From an uncultured Sphingomonas sp. (GTDB lineage: Bacteria > Pseudomonadota > Alphaproteobacteria > Sphingomonadales > Sphingomonadaceae): a stretch of 38,408 bases of DNA. The notes beneath the pieces were generated by a model. It saw only the letters and a list, made by a program, of their open reading frames with translations, was not told the origin of the DNA and did no database searches. Shown here piece after piece: positions 24,413 through 32,500 of this stretch (its first letter is position 1; each line of letters begins with the position of its first letter). A program made the translations under genes and the position numbers. The DNA is taken from assembly GCF_902806265.1 (NCBI RefSeq), contig NZ_CADCVZ010000028.1:1-38408 (forward strand). The letters run 5' to 3'.

Positions 24413-24845
24413 GGGTGCTAGCGATTCCGCGGCATCTTCAAAGTTCCGACGTGCTCTTCCGGGTCTCAATCTTCAGTGAAGACGGGCGCTAGCCGCCCCT
24501 TAAGCTGACTGGTCCGGGGCGCGGATCGGTCGGTTGCCGGGATCCCGCCACAGTTGGATGCTTGCCGAAAGAGGCTGCCGCGCTTGCGCCGGAGCGGGTC
24601 GGCCGCTTGCTGAAGCTGGCGGCCATCTGCCGCGTGCCCGGTAACTCCCTGGCGCGCTGAACCCAATTCGATCGGGCGCTCGTGCTGTCGCCGCTCGACT
24701 TGTTCGCACTGCTCGCCCGGGCGGTGTCGCTGGAGAACATGACGGATGCTCGATCGGGCAACGTCAGGTCATTCGTCGAAAGCTGTTGGACAGGACGACC
24801 AGATACCAGCACCCTTCAGCCTTCGAACAAATCGGGAGATCGAAA
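24413..24845 (+). other. Region without a confident gene; possible degraded coding sequence
   Basis: This stretch holds no open frame that I trust. On the plus strand a stretch from about 24540 reads LPKEAAALAPERVGRLLKLA and ends at a stop near 24660; just after it, from about 24660, another piece reads FDRALVLSPLDLFALLARAV and LENM. Both use GC-rich third positions like the neighbouring genes, so they may be the remnant of a broken gene. No family was recognised. A minus-strand open frame over the same bases (24489-24812) looks like a shadow. A promoter for the small secreted protein downstream should lie near the end of this stretch. Confidence 0.3.
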
Positions 24846-25109
24846 TTGAATCTCGTTTTCCTTGCTGCGATGCTCACCACCGCGGCTGTGCCTGCAGCCG
24901 CTCAGGTGGCCGCTACAAGCGCCGCGCCGGCGCCCGCCAAGACGGTCAAGCCTGCCAAGAAGATTTGTGAGCGTGTAGAAGAAACCGGTACCCGGCTGGG
25001 TGGCCGGCAGGTGTGCTTGACCGCGGAGGAATGGCAGGCCCGTCGCGCGAACGACCGGACCGAGACTGAACGGGTGCAGCAGAAGACCGGTTACAAGCCG
25101 GCCGGCTGA
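24846..25109 (+). CDS. Small secreted protein, TTG start
   Basis: An 87-residue protein. The TTG at 24846-24848 is preceded by GGGAGA at six bases, better than any nearby ATG, and the product starts as a signal peptide: NLVFLAAMLTTAAVPAAAQ from residue 2. The mature part has an Ala/Pro/Lys-rich stretch, then KKICERVEETGTRLGGRQV, CLTAEEWQARRANDR and a polar tail. I recall small exported proteins with this ICERV..TGSRLGGR..C-TAEEW pattern from other sphingomonads, but their function is unknown. The two cysteines may form a disulfide. It converges on clpB with nine bases between the stops. Confidence 0.75.
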   Translation: MNLVFLAAMLTTAAVPAAAQVAATSAAPAPAKTVKPAKKICERVEETGTRLGGRQVCLTAEEWQARRANDRTETERVQQKTGYKPAG

Positions 25110-25118
25110 TCCTTGGGC

Positions 25119-27698
25119 TCAGGCGGGCTGGATCGCCAGTCGGCCGTCGCCTTCGTCTACCCGCACCGTCTGCCCGTCCTTGATCTCGCCGCGCAGGATC
25201 CGGTCGGCGAGCGGGTCCTGCAGATACTTCTGCACCGCACGCTTGAGCGGCCGGGCGCCGTAGACTGGATCGTAGCCGACCCGTCCGAGCCAGGCGCGCG
25301 CCGCGCCCGTTAGTTCCAGCCTGATCTTACGGTTCTCAAGCAGCTTGCCGAGCCGGCCGACCTGGATGTCGACAATCGGCGCCATGTGGGTGGCCGACAG
25401 CCGGTGGAACAAGATGATCTCATCCAGGCGGTTGAGGAACTCCGGCCGGAAATGGGCGCGGACCACCTCCATCACTTGCCCCTCGACCTTCTCGGCGGGC
25501 TCATTTTCGCCGAGTTGGGCGAGGTACTGGCTGCCCAGGTTCGAGGTCAGGATGATCAGCGTGTTGGTGAAGTCCACCGTCCGGCCCTGACCGTCGGTCA
25601 GCCGGCCATCGTCGAGCACCTGCAGCAGCACGTTGAACACGTCGCCGTGCGCTTTTTCAACCTCGTCGAATAGCACCACCTGGTAGGGCCGCCGCCGGAC
25701 TGCTTCGGTCAGCACGCCGCCTTCCTCATAGCCGACGTAGCCCGGAGGCGCGCCAATCAGCCGCGCGACCGCATGCTTCTCCATGAACTCGCTCATGTCG
25801 ATGCGAACCATGGCAGCGGGATCGTCGAACAGGAACTCGGCGAGCGCCTTGGTCAGCTCCGTCTTGCCGACACCGGTGGGGCCGAGGAACAGGAAGGAGC
25901 CGAGCGGCCGGTTGGGGTCCTGCAGCCCGGCGCGGGCGCGGCGGACCGCGGCGGACACGGCCTTGACCGCATCCTCCTGGCCGATCACCCGCGCGCCGAT
26001 CGCCCCTTCCATCCCAAGCAGCTTTTCGCGCTCGCCTTCCAGCATCCGCTCGACCGGAACGCCGGTCCAGCGGCTGACCACTGCGGCGATGTCCTCACCC
26101 GTGACCTCCTCGCGCAGCATGGCGTGCTGAGTGGCGCTGCGCGCCTCCTCCAGCTGCTTCTCGAGCTGCGGAATGCGCCCGTAGGCCAGCTCGCCGGCCT
26201 TGGCGAGGTCGCCCGAGCGCTGCGCCTGGTCTAGTTCGATCCGCGCGGCGTCTAGCTGCTCCTGCACCTTGCTCGAGGCGGCAATCTTCTCCTTCTCGCC
26301 CTGCCAGCGTCCAGTCAGCTCGGCCGACTGCTGCTCGAGGTTGGCAAGCTCGCCTTCCAGAGTCCCGAGCCGGTCGCGCGACGCCTCGTCCTTTTCGCGC
26401 TTCAGCGCCTCGCGCTCGATCTTGAGCTGCATAATACGGCGGTCGAGGTTCTCGATCTCCTCGGGCTTGGACTCGACCTCCATGCGGATGCGCGAAGCGG
26501 CCTCGTCCATCAGGTCGATCGCCTTGTCAGGCAGGAAGCGGTCGGAGATGTAGCGGTTGCTGAGCGTCGCCGCGGCTACGATCGCCGGATCGGTGATCGT
26601 GATGCCGTGGTGCAGCTCGTACTTTTCCTTAAGCCCGCGCAGGATCGAGATCGTGTCCTCCACGGTCGGCTCGCCCACGAACACCGGCTGGAAGCGCCGC
26701 TCCAGCGCCGCGTCTTTCTCGACATGCTTGCGGTACTCGTCGAGCGTCGTCGCGCCGATGCAGTGGAGCTCGCCGCGGGCCAGCGCCGGCTTCAGCAGGT
26801 TGGACGCGTCCATCGCGCCCTCGCTCTTGCCGGCGCCGACCAGGGTATGCATTTCGTCGATGAACAGGATGATGTCGCCCGCGGCCTGCTTGACCTCGTC
26901 CAGCACGCCCTTGAGCCGCTCCTCGAACTCGCCGCGATACTTCGCACCCGCTATCAGCGAACCCATGTCGAGCGACAGGAGCCGACGCTCCTTGAGCCCG
27001 TCCGGCACGTCGCCGTTGGCGATCCGGATGGCGAGCCCTTCGGCGATCGCGGTCTTGCCGACGCCCGGCTCGCCGATCAGCACCGGATTGTTCTTGGTGC
27101 GGCGGGCGAGCACCTGAATGGTGCGGCGGATTTCCTCGTCGCGGCCGATGACTGGGTCGAGCTTGCCCGCGCGCGCCGCCTCCGTGAGGTCGCGCGCGAA
27201 CTTCTTCAGAGCATCGTAGCGGTCCTCGGCGCCCTGCGTGTCGGCCGTGCGGCCGCCGCGCAGCTTATCGATCGCGGCATTGAGGTTCTGCGGCGTCACC
27301 CCAGCCCGGGCCAGCGCGTTTGCCACATCCGTGCCCTTGGCCAGCGCCATTGCCAGCAGGATACGCTCAACGGTGACGTAGCTGTCGCCGCTCTTCTTGG
27401 CGACCTCACCGGCCTGGTCGAGGATGCGGATGGTATCGCCGTCGAGCGCGGGCGCACTGGTGGCGCCCGAGCCGGTCACGGCCGGGATCTTGCCGACCAG
27501 CACGTCCGTCTCGCGCTGCGCCGCCTTGGCATCGCCGCCGGCCGCCCCGATCAGGCCCGCGGCCATGCCCTGCTCGTCGTCGAGCAGCGCCTTCAACAGG
27601 TGCGCGGGCGCGATCCGCTGATGGTGCTCGCGCACGGCAATGGTCTGCGCCGCCTGCAGAAAGCCCTTGGCGCGATCCGTAAGCTTATCGAAATCCAT
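25119..27698 (-). CDS. clpB: ATP-dependent chaperone ClpB
   Basis: An 859-residue Hsp100 disaggregase, full length. The N-terminal repeat domain (1-145) is followed by AAA+ module 1 with Walker [10 protein letters not shown] at 209-217 and Walker B FIDEMHTL. The coiled-coil middle domain is present (roughly 400-530, with [20 protein letters not shown]), which distinguishes ClpB from ClpA and ClpC. Module 2 has Walker [10 protein letters not shown] and the FDEVEKAH segment. The ATG has GGGGAGG seven bases ahead. ClpB works with DnaK to rescue aggregated proteins after heat stress. It diverges from the glycosyltransferase gene; a dyad lies just upstream. Confidence 0.98.
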   Translation of the reverse strand: MDFDKLTDRAKGFLQAAQTIAVREHHQRIAPAHLLKALLDDEQGMAAGLIGAAGGDAKAAQRETDVLVGKIPAVTGSGATSAPALDGDTIRILDQAGEVAKKSGDSYVTVERILLAMALAKGTDVANALARAGVTPQNLNAAIDKLRGGRTADTQGAEDRYDALKKFARDLTEAARAGKLDPVIGRDEEIRRTIQVLARRTKNNPVLIGEPGVGKTAIAEGLAIRIANGDVPDGLKERRLLSLDMGSLIAGAKYRGEFEERLKGVLDEVKQAAGDIILFIDEMHTLVGAGKSEGAMDASNLLKPALARGELHCIGATTLDEYRKHVEKDAALERRFQPVFVGEPTVEDTISILRGLKEKYELHHGITITDPAIVAAATLSNRYISDRFLPDKAIDLMDEAASRIRMEVESKPEEIENLDRRIMQLKIEREALKREKDEASRDRLGTLEGELANLEQQSAELTGRWQGEKEKIAASSKVQEQLDAARIELDQAQRSGDLAKAGELAYGRIPQLEKQLEEARSATQHAMLREEVTGEDIAAVVSRWTGVPVERMLEGEREKLLGMEGAIGARVIGQEDAVKAVSAAVRRARAGLQDPNRPLGSFLFLGPTGVGKTELTKALAEFLFDDPAAMVRIDMSEFMEKHAVARLIGAPPGYVGYEEGGVLTEAVRRRPYQVVLFDEVEKAHGDVFNVLLQVLDDGRLTDGQGRTVDFTNTLIILTSNLGSQYLAQLGENEPAEKVEGQVMEVVRAHFRPEFLNRLDEIILFHRLSATHMAPIVDIQVGRLGKLLENRKIRLELTGAARAWLGRVGYDPVYGARPLKRAVQKYLQDPLADRILRGEIKDGQTVRVDEGDGRLAIQPA

Positions 27699-27728
27699 GA
27701 AAGCACCTCCCCTTCGCCCGGCTAGTTA

Positions 27729-27764
27729 GTGTTGCACATTGGCAACACAAGTCCTCGCGGCAAG
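27729..27764 (-). promoter_or_regulatory. Dyad and possible heat-shock promoter elements upstream of clpB
   Basis: GTGTTGC (27729-27735) and GCAACAC (27742-27748) form a perfect seven-pair dyad with a six-base centre, about 30 bases before the clpB ATG. On the minus strand CTTGCC (27759-27764) and CTTGTG (27746-27751) resemble the CTTG core of RpoH -35 boxes, but no convincing -10 follows. Heat-shock control is expected for clpB; the sequence supports it only weakly. Confidence 0.3.
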
Positions 27765-27817
27765 CTTATCTCCGCCTTAATCGGTCAGGCGCCATTGTTC
27801 GCGGGGGAGCGGCGGCC

Positions 27818-29509
27818 GTGTATCTGTCCAGGATCGAGATCAAGGCGGGGGAGCCTGCCGGTCATCCCCCGCACGCGGCGCGACAACTGCCGCTCGCGGC
27901 CATTCTCCTGCTCGCGGTTCTGTTCCTTGGAGCGGATGCCCACAATTCGCCAATCGTGAAATGGGACGAGTCCCGCAACATCATCAACGCGCTCGAGATG
28001 CGGATCACGGGATGGAGCCTGGTCACCACCTACGACTTCAAGCCCGACCTGTGGAACACCAAGCCGCCGCTGATGATCTGGCTGTTGAACGCCAGCGTGA
28101 CCCTGTTCGGTCCAACGGAATGGGCGTTGCGACTCCCTGCGCTGCTGGCAGGCTTGGGCGCGCTGGTCGCGACTTACATCTTCACGCAGCGGGTGAGCCG
28201 CTCGCAAGCGTTGGGTGTGTTCGCCGCCGCTATCGTCCTGCTCAGCCCCGGCTTCTATGGGGTGCATGGAGCGCACACCGCCGACTACGACGCGCTGCTC
28301 ACCTGCTTCACCACGGCCTACCTCGCTCTGCTGTTCCGGATGGCGACGCGGCTCAGGCCGTCTCGCGCCACGGCGGTGGCAGCCGGAGCATGCATCGCCG
28401 GTGCCGTGCTGACGAAAAGCAGCGCCGGCCTGATACCGGGCGCCGGCGTGCTGGTCTTCCTACTCGCGAGCGGACGGCTGACGCGGGTGCTCGCCTTGCC
28501 CCGCACCTGGCTAGCGGCTCTAGTCGCTTTCGTGCCAGTGGCGCTCTTCTACGCGGCGCGGGAGGCGGTTGAGCCGGGTTACCTGCGGGCCGTGCTCCAC
28601 AACGAGTTCGGCGGGCGGTTCGGCGGATCGCTGATCGGGCGCGAGGAGCCCATCTACTTCTACGTGCGCGACATGTGGCAAGGCTGGTTCTTCGCTGCTC
28701 CGCTGGCCCCGCTGGCACTGTTCGGGTGGCGCGAACTTCCGGGCAGGCAGCGCTTCCTGGTTGCCTATTGCCTGTGCACCGGCCTTTCCCTGCTCGCCGT
28801 GGTGAGTTTCGCTTCGACCAAGCTGCCGCACTACGCGTTGCCAGCCTATCCGCCACTGGCGATCGCCGCCGCCCTGCTCCTCCATGGCACGTGGAAGCGG
28901 GCTGCGGGCATGGTCACCACCGCATCGCAGCGCGTCCTACTAACCGTCCTAGCGGCCTTTTTGCTCAGCCTCCCGACCGTCAGGACCCTGTACTGGCGTG
29001 CCGTGTCACTGTCGCAGGAGCACCGCGGGGCGGAGTCGCGCTACGGGCAGCTGTTCGGCAGCCTCGCAGCGCGAGGCATCCGCGAGGCCACCGTGGTCGA
29101 GCCCGGCACTCGGCTACGAACCTGGCACGACTATGCTCCCGTGCTGCGCTCCTACGAGATGCTGTGGGCGGAGAAGGGCTACCGTTTCCAGCGCGGTTCG
29201 GCCGCCCCGATCCTGGCGAGCTGTCACGCCGAGACCGTCGCCAAGCTGATTCGCTCAGGTCCGGACCTGTCCGGGGTGCCTGGATGCGTCGCGGTGCGCC
29301 GTCCCCGCGCAGATCGAACCGCGCGACCGGCCATCAGGGCCGCGGTGCGAGCGGATCGGACGCAGGAGGGCCTGACAGCACCGGCTGCGACTGGGGCTGC
29401 GCAGCTTGCGCGGCAGCCGCGGCGACCGGCGACGCCGTTGGCCGGTGCGCCACTTCGTAGGAACGCGGGCAGGCCAGTGCGCCGGAGTTATTGCGTCCCC
29501 AGGTCCTGA
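27818..29509 (+). CDS. PMT/ArnT-type glycosyltransferase (GT39/GT83 family), integral membrane
   Basis: A 563-residue protein with a GTG start and GGGGGAG about seven bases ahead. It is strongly hydrophobic with about ten membrane helices, the first at 24-40. The first periplasmic loop carries the catalytic acidic pair in VKWDESRNI (Asp50, Glu51), and the next block has DLWNTKPPLMIWLLNASV, the KPPL motif of ArnT/PMT enzymes. These transfer sugars from polyprenyl phosphate carriers to lipid A, proteins or other acceptors; the acceptor cannot be told. The last 58 codons overlap the M15 peptidase gene on the other strand and look like shadow sequence, so the true end of the functional protein may be near residue 500. 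Confidence 0.88.
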   Translation: MYLSRIEIKAGEPAGHPPHAARQLPLAAILLLAVLFLGADAHNSPIVKWDESRNIINALEMRITGWSLVTTYDFKPDLWNTKPPLMIWLLNASVTLFGPTEWALRLPALLAGLGALVATYIFTQRVSRSQALGVFAAAIVLLSPGFYGVHGAHTADYDALLTCFTTAYLALLFRMATRLRPSRATAVAAGACIAGAVLTKSSAGLIPGAGVLVFLLASGRLTRVLALPRTWLAALVAFVPVALFYAAREAVEPGYLRAVLHNEFGGRFGGSLIGREEPIYFYVRDMWQGWFFAAPLAPLALFGWRELPGRQRFLVAYCLCTGLSLLAVVSFASTKLPHYALPAYPPLAIAAALLLHGTWKRAAGMVTTASQRVLLTVLAAFLLSLPTVRTLYWRAVSLSQEHRGAESRYGQLFGSLAARGIREATVVEPGTRLRTWHDYAPVLRSYEMLWAEKGYRFQRGSAAPILASCHAETVAKLIRSGPDLSGVPGCVAVRRPRADRTARPAIRAAVRADRTQEGLTAPAATGAAQLARQPRRPATPLAGAPLRRNAGRPVRRSYCVPRS

Positions 29510-30143
29510 ACTTCCAGCTGTCCACGTGGAAGCGCAGCTTGGAGTAGAAGCCCAGCCCGACATTATAGCGCGGGCCCTCCAGCGCATGGATCGCGCAGAG
29601 CTGCCGCATCAGCCCGTCGCGGCTGATCGGCCGAAGCGGAACCAGGTCGATCGCCGACAGATGCTGGTGAACGCTGTTGGCCGCGCCTCCAGCGCAGCGG
29701 TTCAGCAGCGGGTTGCGGTAGGCGGAGACGGGCTCGACGGGCCCAACCACGGGGATCACATAGTCGCGCAGGTAGCGCAGGGTCTGGACCACGTTCGCCC
29801 ACTCGGCGAGCGGCGGCACGTCGAACGGCTCGGCCCCGCACCGCTGCCAGTCGCTGGCGGTGCGCAACAGCTGCCAGGTCGGCACCACAAAGGCAACGCC
29901 CGCTCCGTCGAGATAGCGGTGAAACTGGCCGATATGAGCCGAGCGAAAGGGGCGGGCAGCGATCCAGCGCCGATAGCCGGGCTCATCCTGCCCGGCGGTG
30001 ACGTAGGGCGCCGCGGGCTGCCAGGGCACGTAAGGCGCCTGCCAGGTCGCACCCGGTGGGCTTGTCGGGAACGGCACCTGCCCGGCGGCGGGGGTCGCCA
30101 GCAGCAGCAGCAGCAGCAGCGAGGAAGGGAGGGCCCGGCGCAT
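29334..30143 (-). CDS. M15 family zinc peptidase (D-alanyl-D-alanine carboxypeptidase-like), secreted
   Basis: A 269-residue protein. Residues 1-21 are a signal peptide with seven consecutive leucines. The core has SAYRNPLLNRCAGGA, then SVHQHLSAID and FHVDSW; His159, Asp166 and His206 are the expected zinc ligands (H-x6-D ... H-x-D) of the M15 fold, and Asp208 is also conserved. M15A enzymes trim peptidoglycan stem peptides. Cys150 and Cys183 may form a disulfide. The C-terminal 40 residues are Ala/Gln/Pro-rich and unstructured. No ribosome binding site is evident ahead of the ATG. The 3' end overlaps the glycosyltransferase frame by 176 bases, and the start lies 67 bases from the divergent PHA-system gene. 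Confidence 0.85.
   Translation of the reverse strand: MRRALPSSLLLLLLLATPAAGQVPFPTSPPGATWQAPYVPWQPAAPYVTAGQDEPGYRRWIAARPFRSAHIGQFHRYLDGAGVAFVVPTWQLLRTASDWQRCGAEPFDVPPLAEWANVVQTLRYLRDYVIPVVGPVEPVSAYRNPLLNRCAGGAANSVHQHLSAIDLVPLRPISRDGLMRQLCAIHALEGPRYNVGLGFYSKLRFHVDSWKFRTWGRNNSGALACPRSYEVAHRPTASPVAAAAAQAAQPQSQPVLSGPPASDPLAPRP
30099..30119. repeat. Seven-unit CAG/CTG trinucleotide repeat in the M15 peptidase signal sequence
   Basis: CAG is repeated seven times on the plus strand, which reads as seven CTG leucine codons in the hydrophobic core of the signal peptide of the minus-strand peptidase. Changes in copy number would lengthen or shorten the core without shifting the frame. Confidence 0.9.
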
Positions 30144-30210
30144 GACGACTGAAACATGGAGGAGTTGGAACGGGTTGAAAAGTGTTTCCTCCGCGGGCAG
30201 GCCGGTGCCC

Positions 30211-30528
30211 ATGAACCAGCCAATCCAGGTGGACCTTCCCCACAGCCTCGGCCGCGAGGAGGCGCAGCGCCGGATCGCGGCCAACATCCACAAGCTCCAG
30301 GGCTTCATTCCAGGGGGCGCGCAGGTGACCAGCGCTTGGGCCGGCAGCCGGCTGGATATGACTGTGGCCGCGCTCGGGCAACAGGTGGCGACGCAGATCG
30401 ACGTGGAGGAGCGGCATGTCCGCTGCCGCATCGAGCTGCCGCCCATGCTGGCGATGCTCGCCAAGCCGATCGAGGCCATGTTGAAGTCCAAGGGCGCCGA
30501 GTTGCTGCTGGAGGACAAGACCAAGTAA
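30211..30528 (+). CDS. Polyhydroxyalkanoic acid system family protein
   Basis: The protein has 105 residues from the ATG at 30211; an upstream in-frame ATG at 30142 overlaps the peptidase start and adds a non-conserved extension. The sequence IQVDLPHSLGREEAQRRIAA, WAGSRLDMTVAALGQQV, VEERHVRCRIELPPMLAMLA and the closing PIEAMLKSKGAELLL match the PHA granule/system family (PF09650). These small proteins occur near PHA genes in some species; their role is not established. Here no PHA synthase or phasin is nearby. It precedes the ferredoxin-NADP reductase gene by 59 bases on the same strand. Confidence 0.85.
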   Translation: MNQPIQVDLPHSLGREEAQRRIAANIHKLQGFIPGGAQVTSAWAGSRLDMTVAALGQQVATQIDVEERHVRCRIELPPMLAMLAKPIEAMLKSKGAELLLEDKTK

Positions 30529-30587
30529 GCGCCTTGCGCGACGAAGCTGCGCCGCTACCCTCCGGCCACCAACCGAAGGGGACGTGC

Positions 30588-31901
30588 ATGCGGCAGTTCG
30601 CGGTAATCGGGTCGGGGCCCGCCGGCTTTTATACGGCCGAAGCGCTGTCCAAGACTTACGGGGATGGCGCGCGGGTCGACATCCTCGACCGGCTGCCGGT
30701 GCCCTACGGGTTGATCCGCTTCGGCGTCGCGCCCGATCACCAGTCGATCAAAGCGGTCGCCAAGCGCTATGAAAAGGTCGCGCTGGAGCCCAGCGTGCGC
30801 TTCCTCGGCAATGTTCACCTCGGCGCCGATGTGTCGGTCGAAGAGCTGCTGCACTATTTTGACGCGGTTGTGCTCGCGACCGGCGCGCCCAACGATCGGC
30901 GGCTCGGCATTCCCGGAGATGACCTGCCCGGCGTGATCGGCTCTGCGGCGTTCGTCGGCTGGTACAACGGGCATCCCGACTTCGCCGACCTCCGACCACC
31001 GCTCGATGTGGAGGGTGCCGCAGTGATCGGCAACGGCAACGTCGCACTGGACGTCGCCCGCATCCTAGCCAAGACCAACGACGAGTTTTCCGGCTCGGAC
31101 ATCGTCGACCATGCGCTTCGGACGCTGACCGGTAGCAGCGTCCGCACCATCACCGTGCTGGGCCGGCGCGGGCCGCATCAGATCGCGATGACGCCGAAGG
31201 AGCTGGGGGAACTCGGCCATCTTCAGGCGGCGGCTCCGCTGGTCGATCCGATCGACCTGCCTCCGCCAGAGGCCGACGGCATGCTCGAGCCGGGACAGCG
31301 CAAGTCGGTCGCACACCTGCGGCACTTCGCGGCCACTCCGCCGGACAAGGCTAAACCCAAGCGCATCGCGTTCGACTTCTTCGCCAAGCCGCTGGTGATC
31401 GAAGGCGACGGCCGGGCCGAGCGGGTGATCGTCGAGCGTACCGCCCTGGCAGCGGACGGCAACGCCCGCGGCACGGGCGAGACCTACGTGGTCGAGGCCG
31501 GACTGGTGGTCAGCTGCATCGGCTATGCCTCGCCGCCAATGCCCGGAGTGCCCTACGACGAGAAGCTTGGGCGCTTCCCCAACGAAGGCGGTCGCATCGC
31601 CGAGCGGTTGTACGCGGTCGGCTGGGCGCGGCGCGGGCCCACGGGCACGATCGGCACCAACCGTCCCGACGGCCAGGAAGTGGCCGAGCGGATTGCCGCG
31701 CTGTTTCCGCCCGCGGGAGCCCCGAGCGGGCGCGAAGGATCGGCCGGGCTCGACCGGCTGCTGGCGTCGCGCGGGTCCGATCCCGTGCGCTTCGCCGACT
31801 GGCAGAAGATTGAGGCGGCGGAGGTCGCCGCCGCCCGGGCCGGCGCCCCGCGCGAGAAGCTGGTGCGGGTGGAGGAGCTGCTCCGCGCCCGCAGACACTA
31901 G
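30588..31901 (+). CDS. FAD-dependent ferredoxin/adrenodoxin-NADP+ reductase
   Basis: The protein has 437 residues with AAGGGGA ahead of the ATG at 30588. It starts with the FAD-binding dinucleotide motif GSGPAG (8-13), continues with DRLPVPYGLIRFGVAPDHQS, and has the NADP site GNGNVALDVARIL near 145. The later YASPPMPGVPYD and GWARRGPTGTIGTNRPDGQE are specific for the adrenodoxin-reductase (FprA) type, distinct from plant-type FNR. The enzyme passes electrons from NADPH to ferredoxins that feed P450s, Rieske oxygenases or iron-sulfur assembly; no such partner is adjacent. A six-pair hairpin at 31951-31966 lies 49 bases after the stop and could be a weak terminator. Confidence 0.93.
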   Translation: MRQFAVIGSGPAGFYTAEALSKTYGDGARVDILDRLPVPYGLIRFGVAPDHQSIKAVAKRYEKVALEPSVRFLGNVHLGADVSVEELLHYFDAVVLATGAPNDRRLGIPGDDLPGVIGSAAFVGWYNGHPDFADLRPPLDVEGAAVIGNGNVALDVARILAKTNDEFSGSDIVDHALRTLTGSSVRTITVLGRRGPHQIAMTPKELGELGHLQAAAPLVDPIDLPPPEADGMLEPGQRKSVAHLRHFAATPPDKAKPKRIAFDFFAKPLVIEGDGRAERVIVERTALAADGNARGTGETYVVEAGLVVSCIGYASPPMPGVPYDEKLGRFPNEGGRIAERLYAVGWARRGPTGTIGTNRPDGQEVAERIAALFPPAGAPSGREGSAGLDRLLASRGSDPVRFADWQKIEAAEVAAARAGAPREKLVRVEELLRARRH

Positions 31902-31905
31902 GCAG

Positions 31906-31934
31906 TTGCGCTCCCGCGCCGCGGAGCCTAAGAG
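31906..31934 (+). promoter_or_regulatory. Possible promoter of the tRNA-Pro gene
   Basis: TTGCGC (31906-31911) and TAAGAG (31929-31934) are separated by 17 bases, about 40 bases ahead of the tRNA. Both boxes are partial matches, and the tRNA could also be co-transcribed with the reductase gene. Confidence 0.3.
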
Positions 31935-31973
31935 CCACCCCGCCTTGGCTCCCGCTCCCAAGCGGGTTCCGGT

Positions 31974-32050
31974 CGGGGAGTAGCTCAGCCTGGTAGAGCA
32001 CTGTCTTCGGGAGGCAGGGGCCGGAGGTTCGAATCCTCTCTCCCCGACCA
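31974..32050 (+). tRNA. tRNA-Pro (anticodon CGG)
   Basis: The 77 bases fold into a complete cloverleaf: acceptor CGGGGAG with CTCCCCG, D arm with AGCCTGGTAGA, anticodon stem CTGTC/GGCAG around loop TTCGGGA (anticodon CGG), and T arm GGAGG-TTCGAAT-CCTCT with one G-U pair. The first pair is C1-G72 with discriminator A73, the proline identity elements, and the CCA end is encoded. It lies between the ferredoxin reductase gene and a small membrane protein gene. Confidence 0.97.
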
Positions 32051-32118
32051 CTTACTTTCGTGAGCGACTGCACCGGGCGCTAACCCGGTCCTAACTTCCG
32101 GCTGATAAGCGCGAGCCT

Positions 32119-32364
32119 ATGGCCAGCCCGCTCCCCACCGCAAAGCAGTCGGTCGACCTCACCGCGGCACCAGTGCGGGTTTCACGCATCCGCCGCGACC
32201 CGCCTCCGCCCGAGAGGAAGCTCTCCCCCCGGGATCGCGACGGCCGCGACCATCGGTTCGGGGTCATCGGCATTCTCGTGGTGGCCTTGGCGTTGTTCGT
32301 CATCACCCTCGGGCTCAGCAACGCCGCCGGCTGGTCCCCGCGGCAGTATGTGATCCGCTTGTAG
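32119..32364 (+). CDS. Small membrane protein of unknown function
   Basis: An 81-residue protein. The first 45 residues are polar and basic (VSRIRRDPPPPERKLSPRDR), followed by one transmembrane helix at about 48-68 (FGVIGILVVALALFVITLGL) and a short tail. This layout puts the basic part in the cytoplasm. No ribosome binding site is clear. Codon use matches the neighbours. No family is recognised. Confidence 0.6.
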   Translation: MASPLPTAKQSVDLTAAPVRVSRIRRDPPPPERKLSPRDRDGRDHRFGVIGILVVALALFVITLGLSNAAGWSPRQYVIRL

Positions 32365-32451
32365 CCGATCGATTACCCGGGAGCAGTCGCGGATCTGGGC
32401 GCGGGAGGGTTCCGCATACAAGGTCAATAGGCGGGTCGATCGCACGCTTCG

Positions 32452-32494
32452 AGTATCCCAAGGGATACTTGCCGATCGGCACCTCTCGGGTGCC
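32452..32494. other. Two inverted repeats after the hybrid kinase gene
   Basis: AGTATCCC / GGGATACT (32452-32459, 32462-32469) and GGCACC / GGTGCC (32478-32483, 32489-32494) lie just past the end of the phytochrome operon. Neither is followed by a T run on the minus strand, so they are possible but atypical terminators. The rest of 32365-32500 shows no gene. Confidence 0.35.
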
Positions 32495-32500
32495 CGACCC

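Noticed and set aside
24489-24812. Minus-strand open frame in the gap before the small secreted protein
   Set aside because: Ser/Arg-rich composition typical of a shadow; the plus strand shows more coding-like codon use here.
26607-27725. Plus-strand open frame of 372 codons opposite clpB
   Set aside because: It lies wholly against clpB, has no domains, and such frames are expected opposite GC-rich genes.
30099-30119. CAG repeat as part of a CRISPR or mobile element
   Set aside because: It is a short trinucleotide tract inside a leucine-rich signal peptide, without spacers or flanking repeats.
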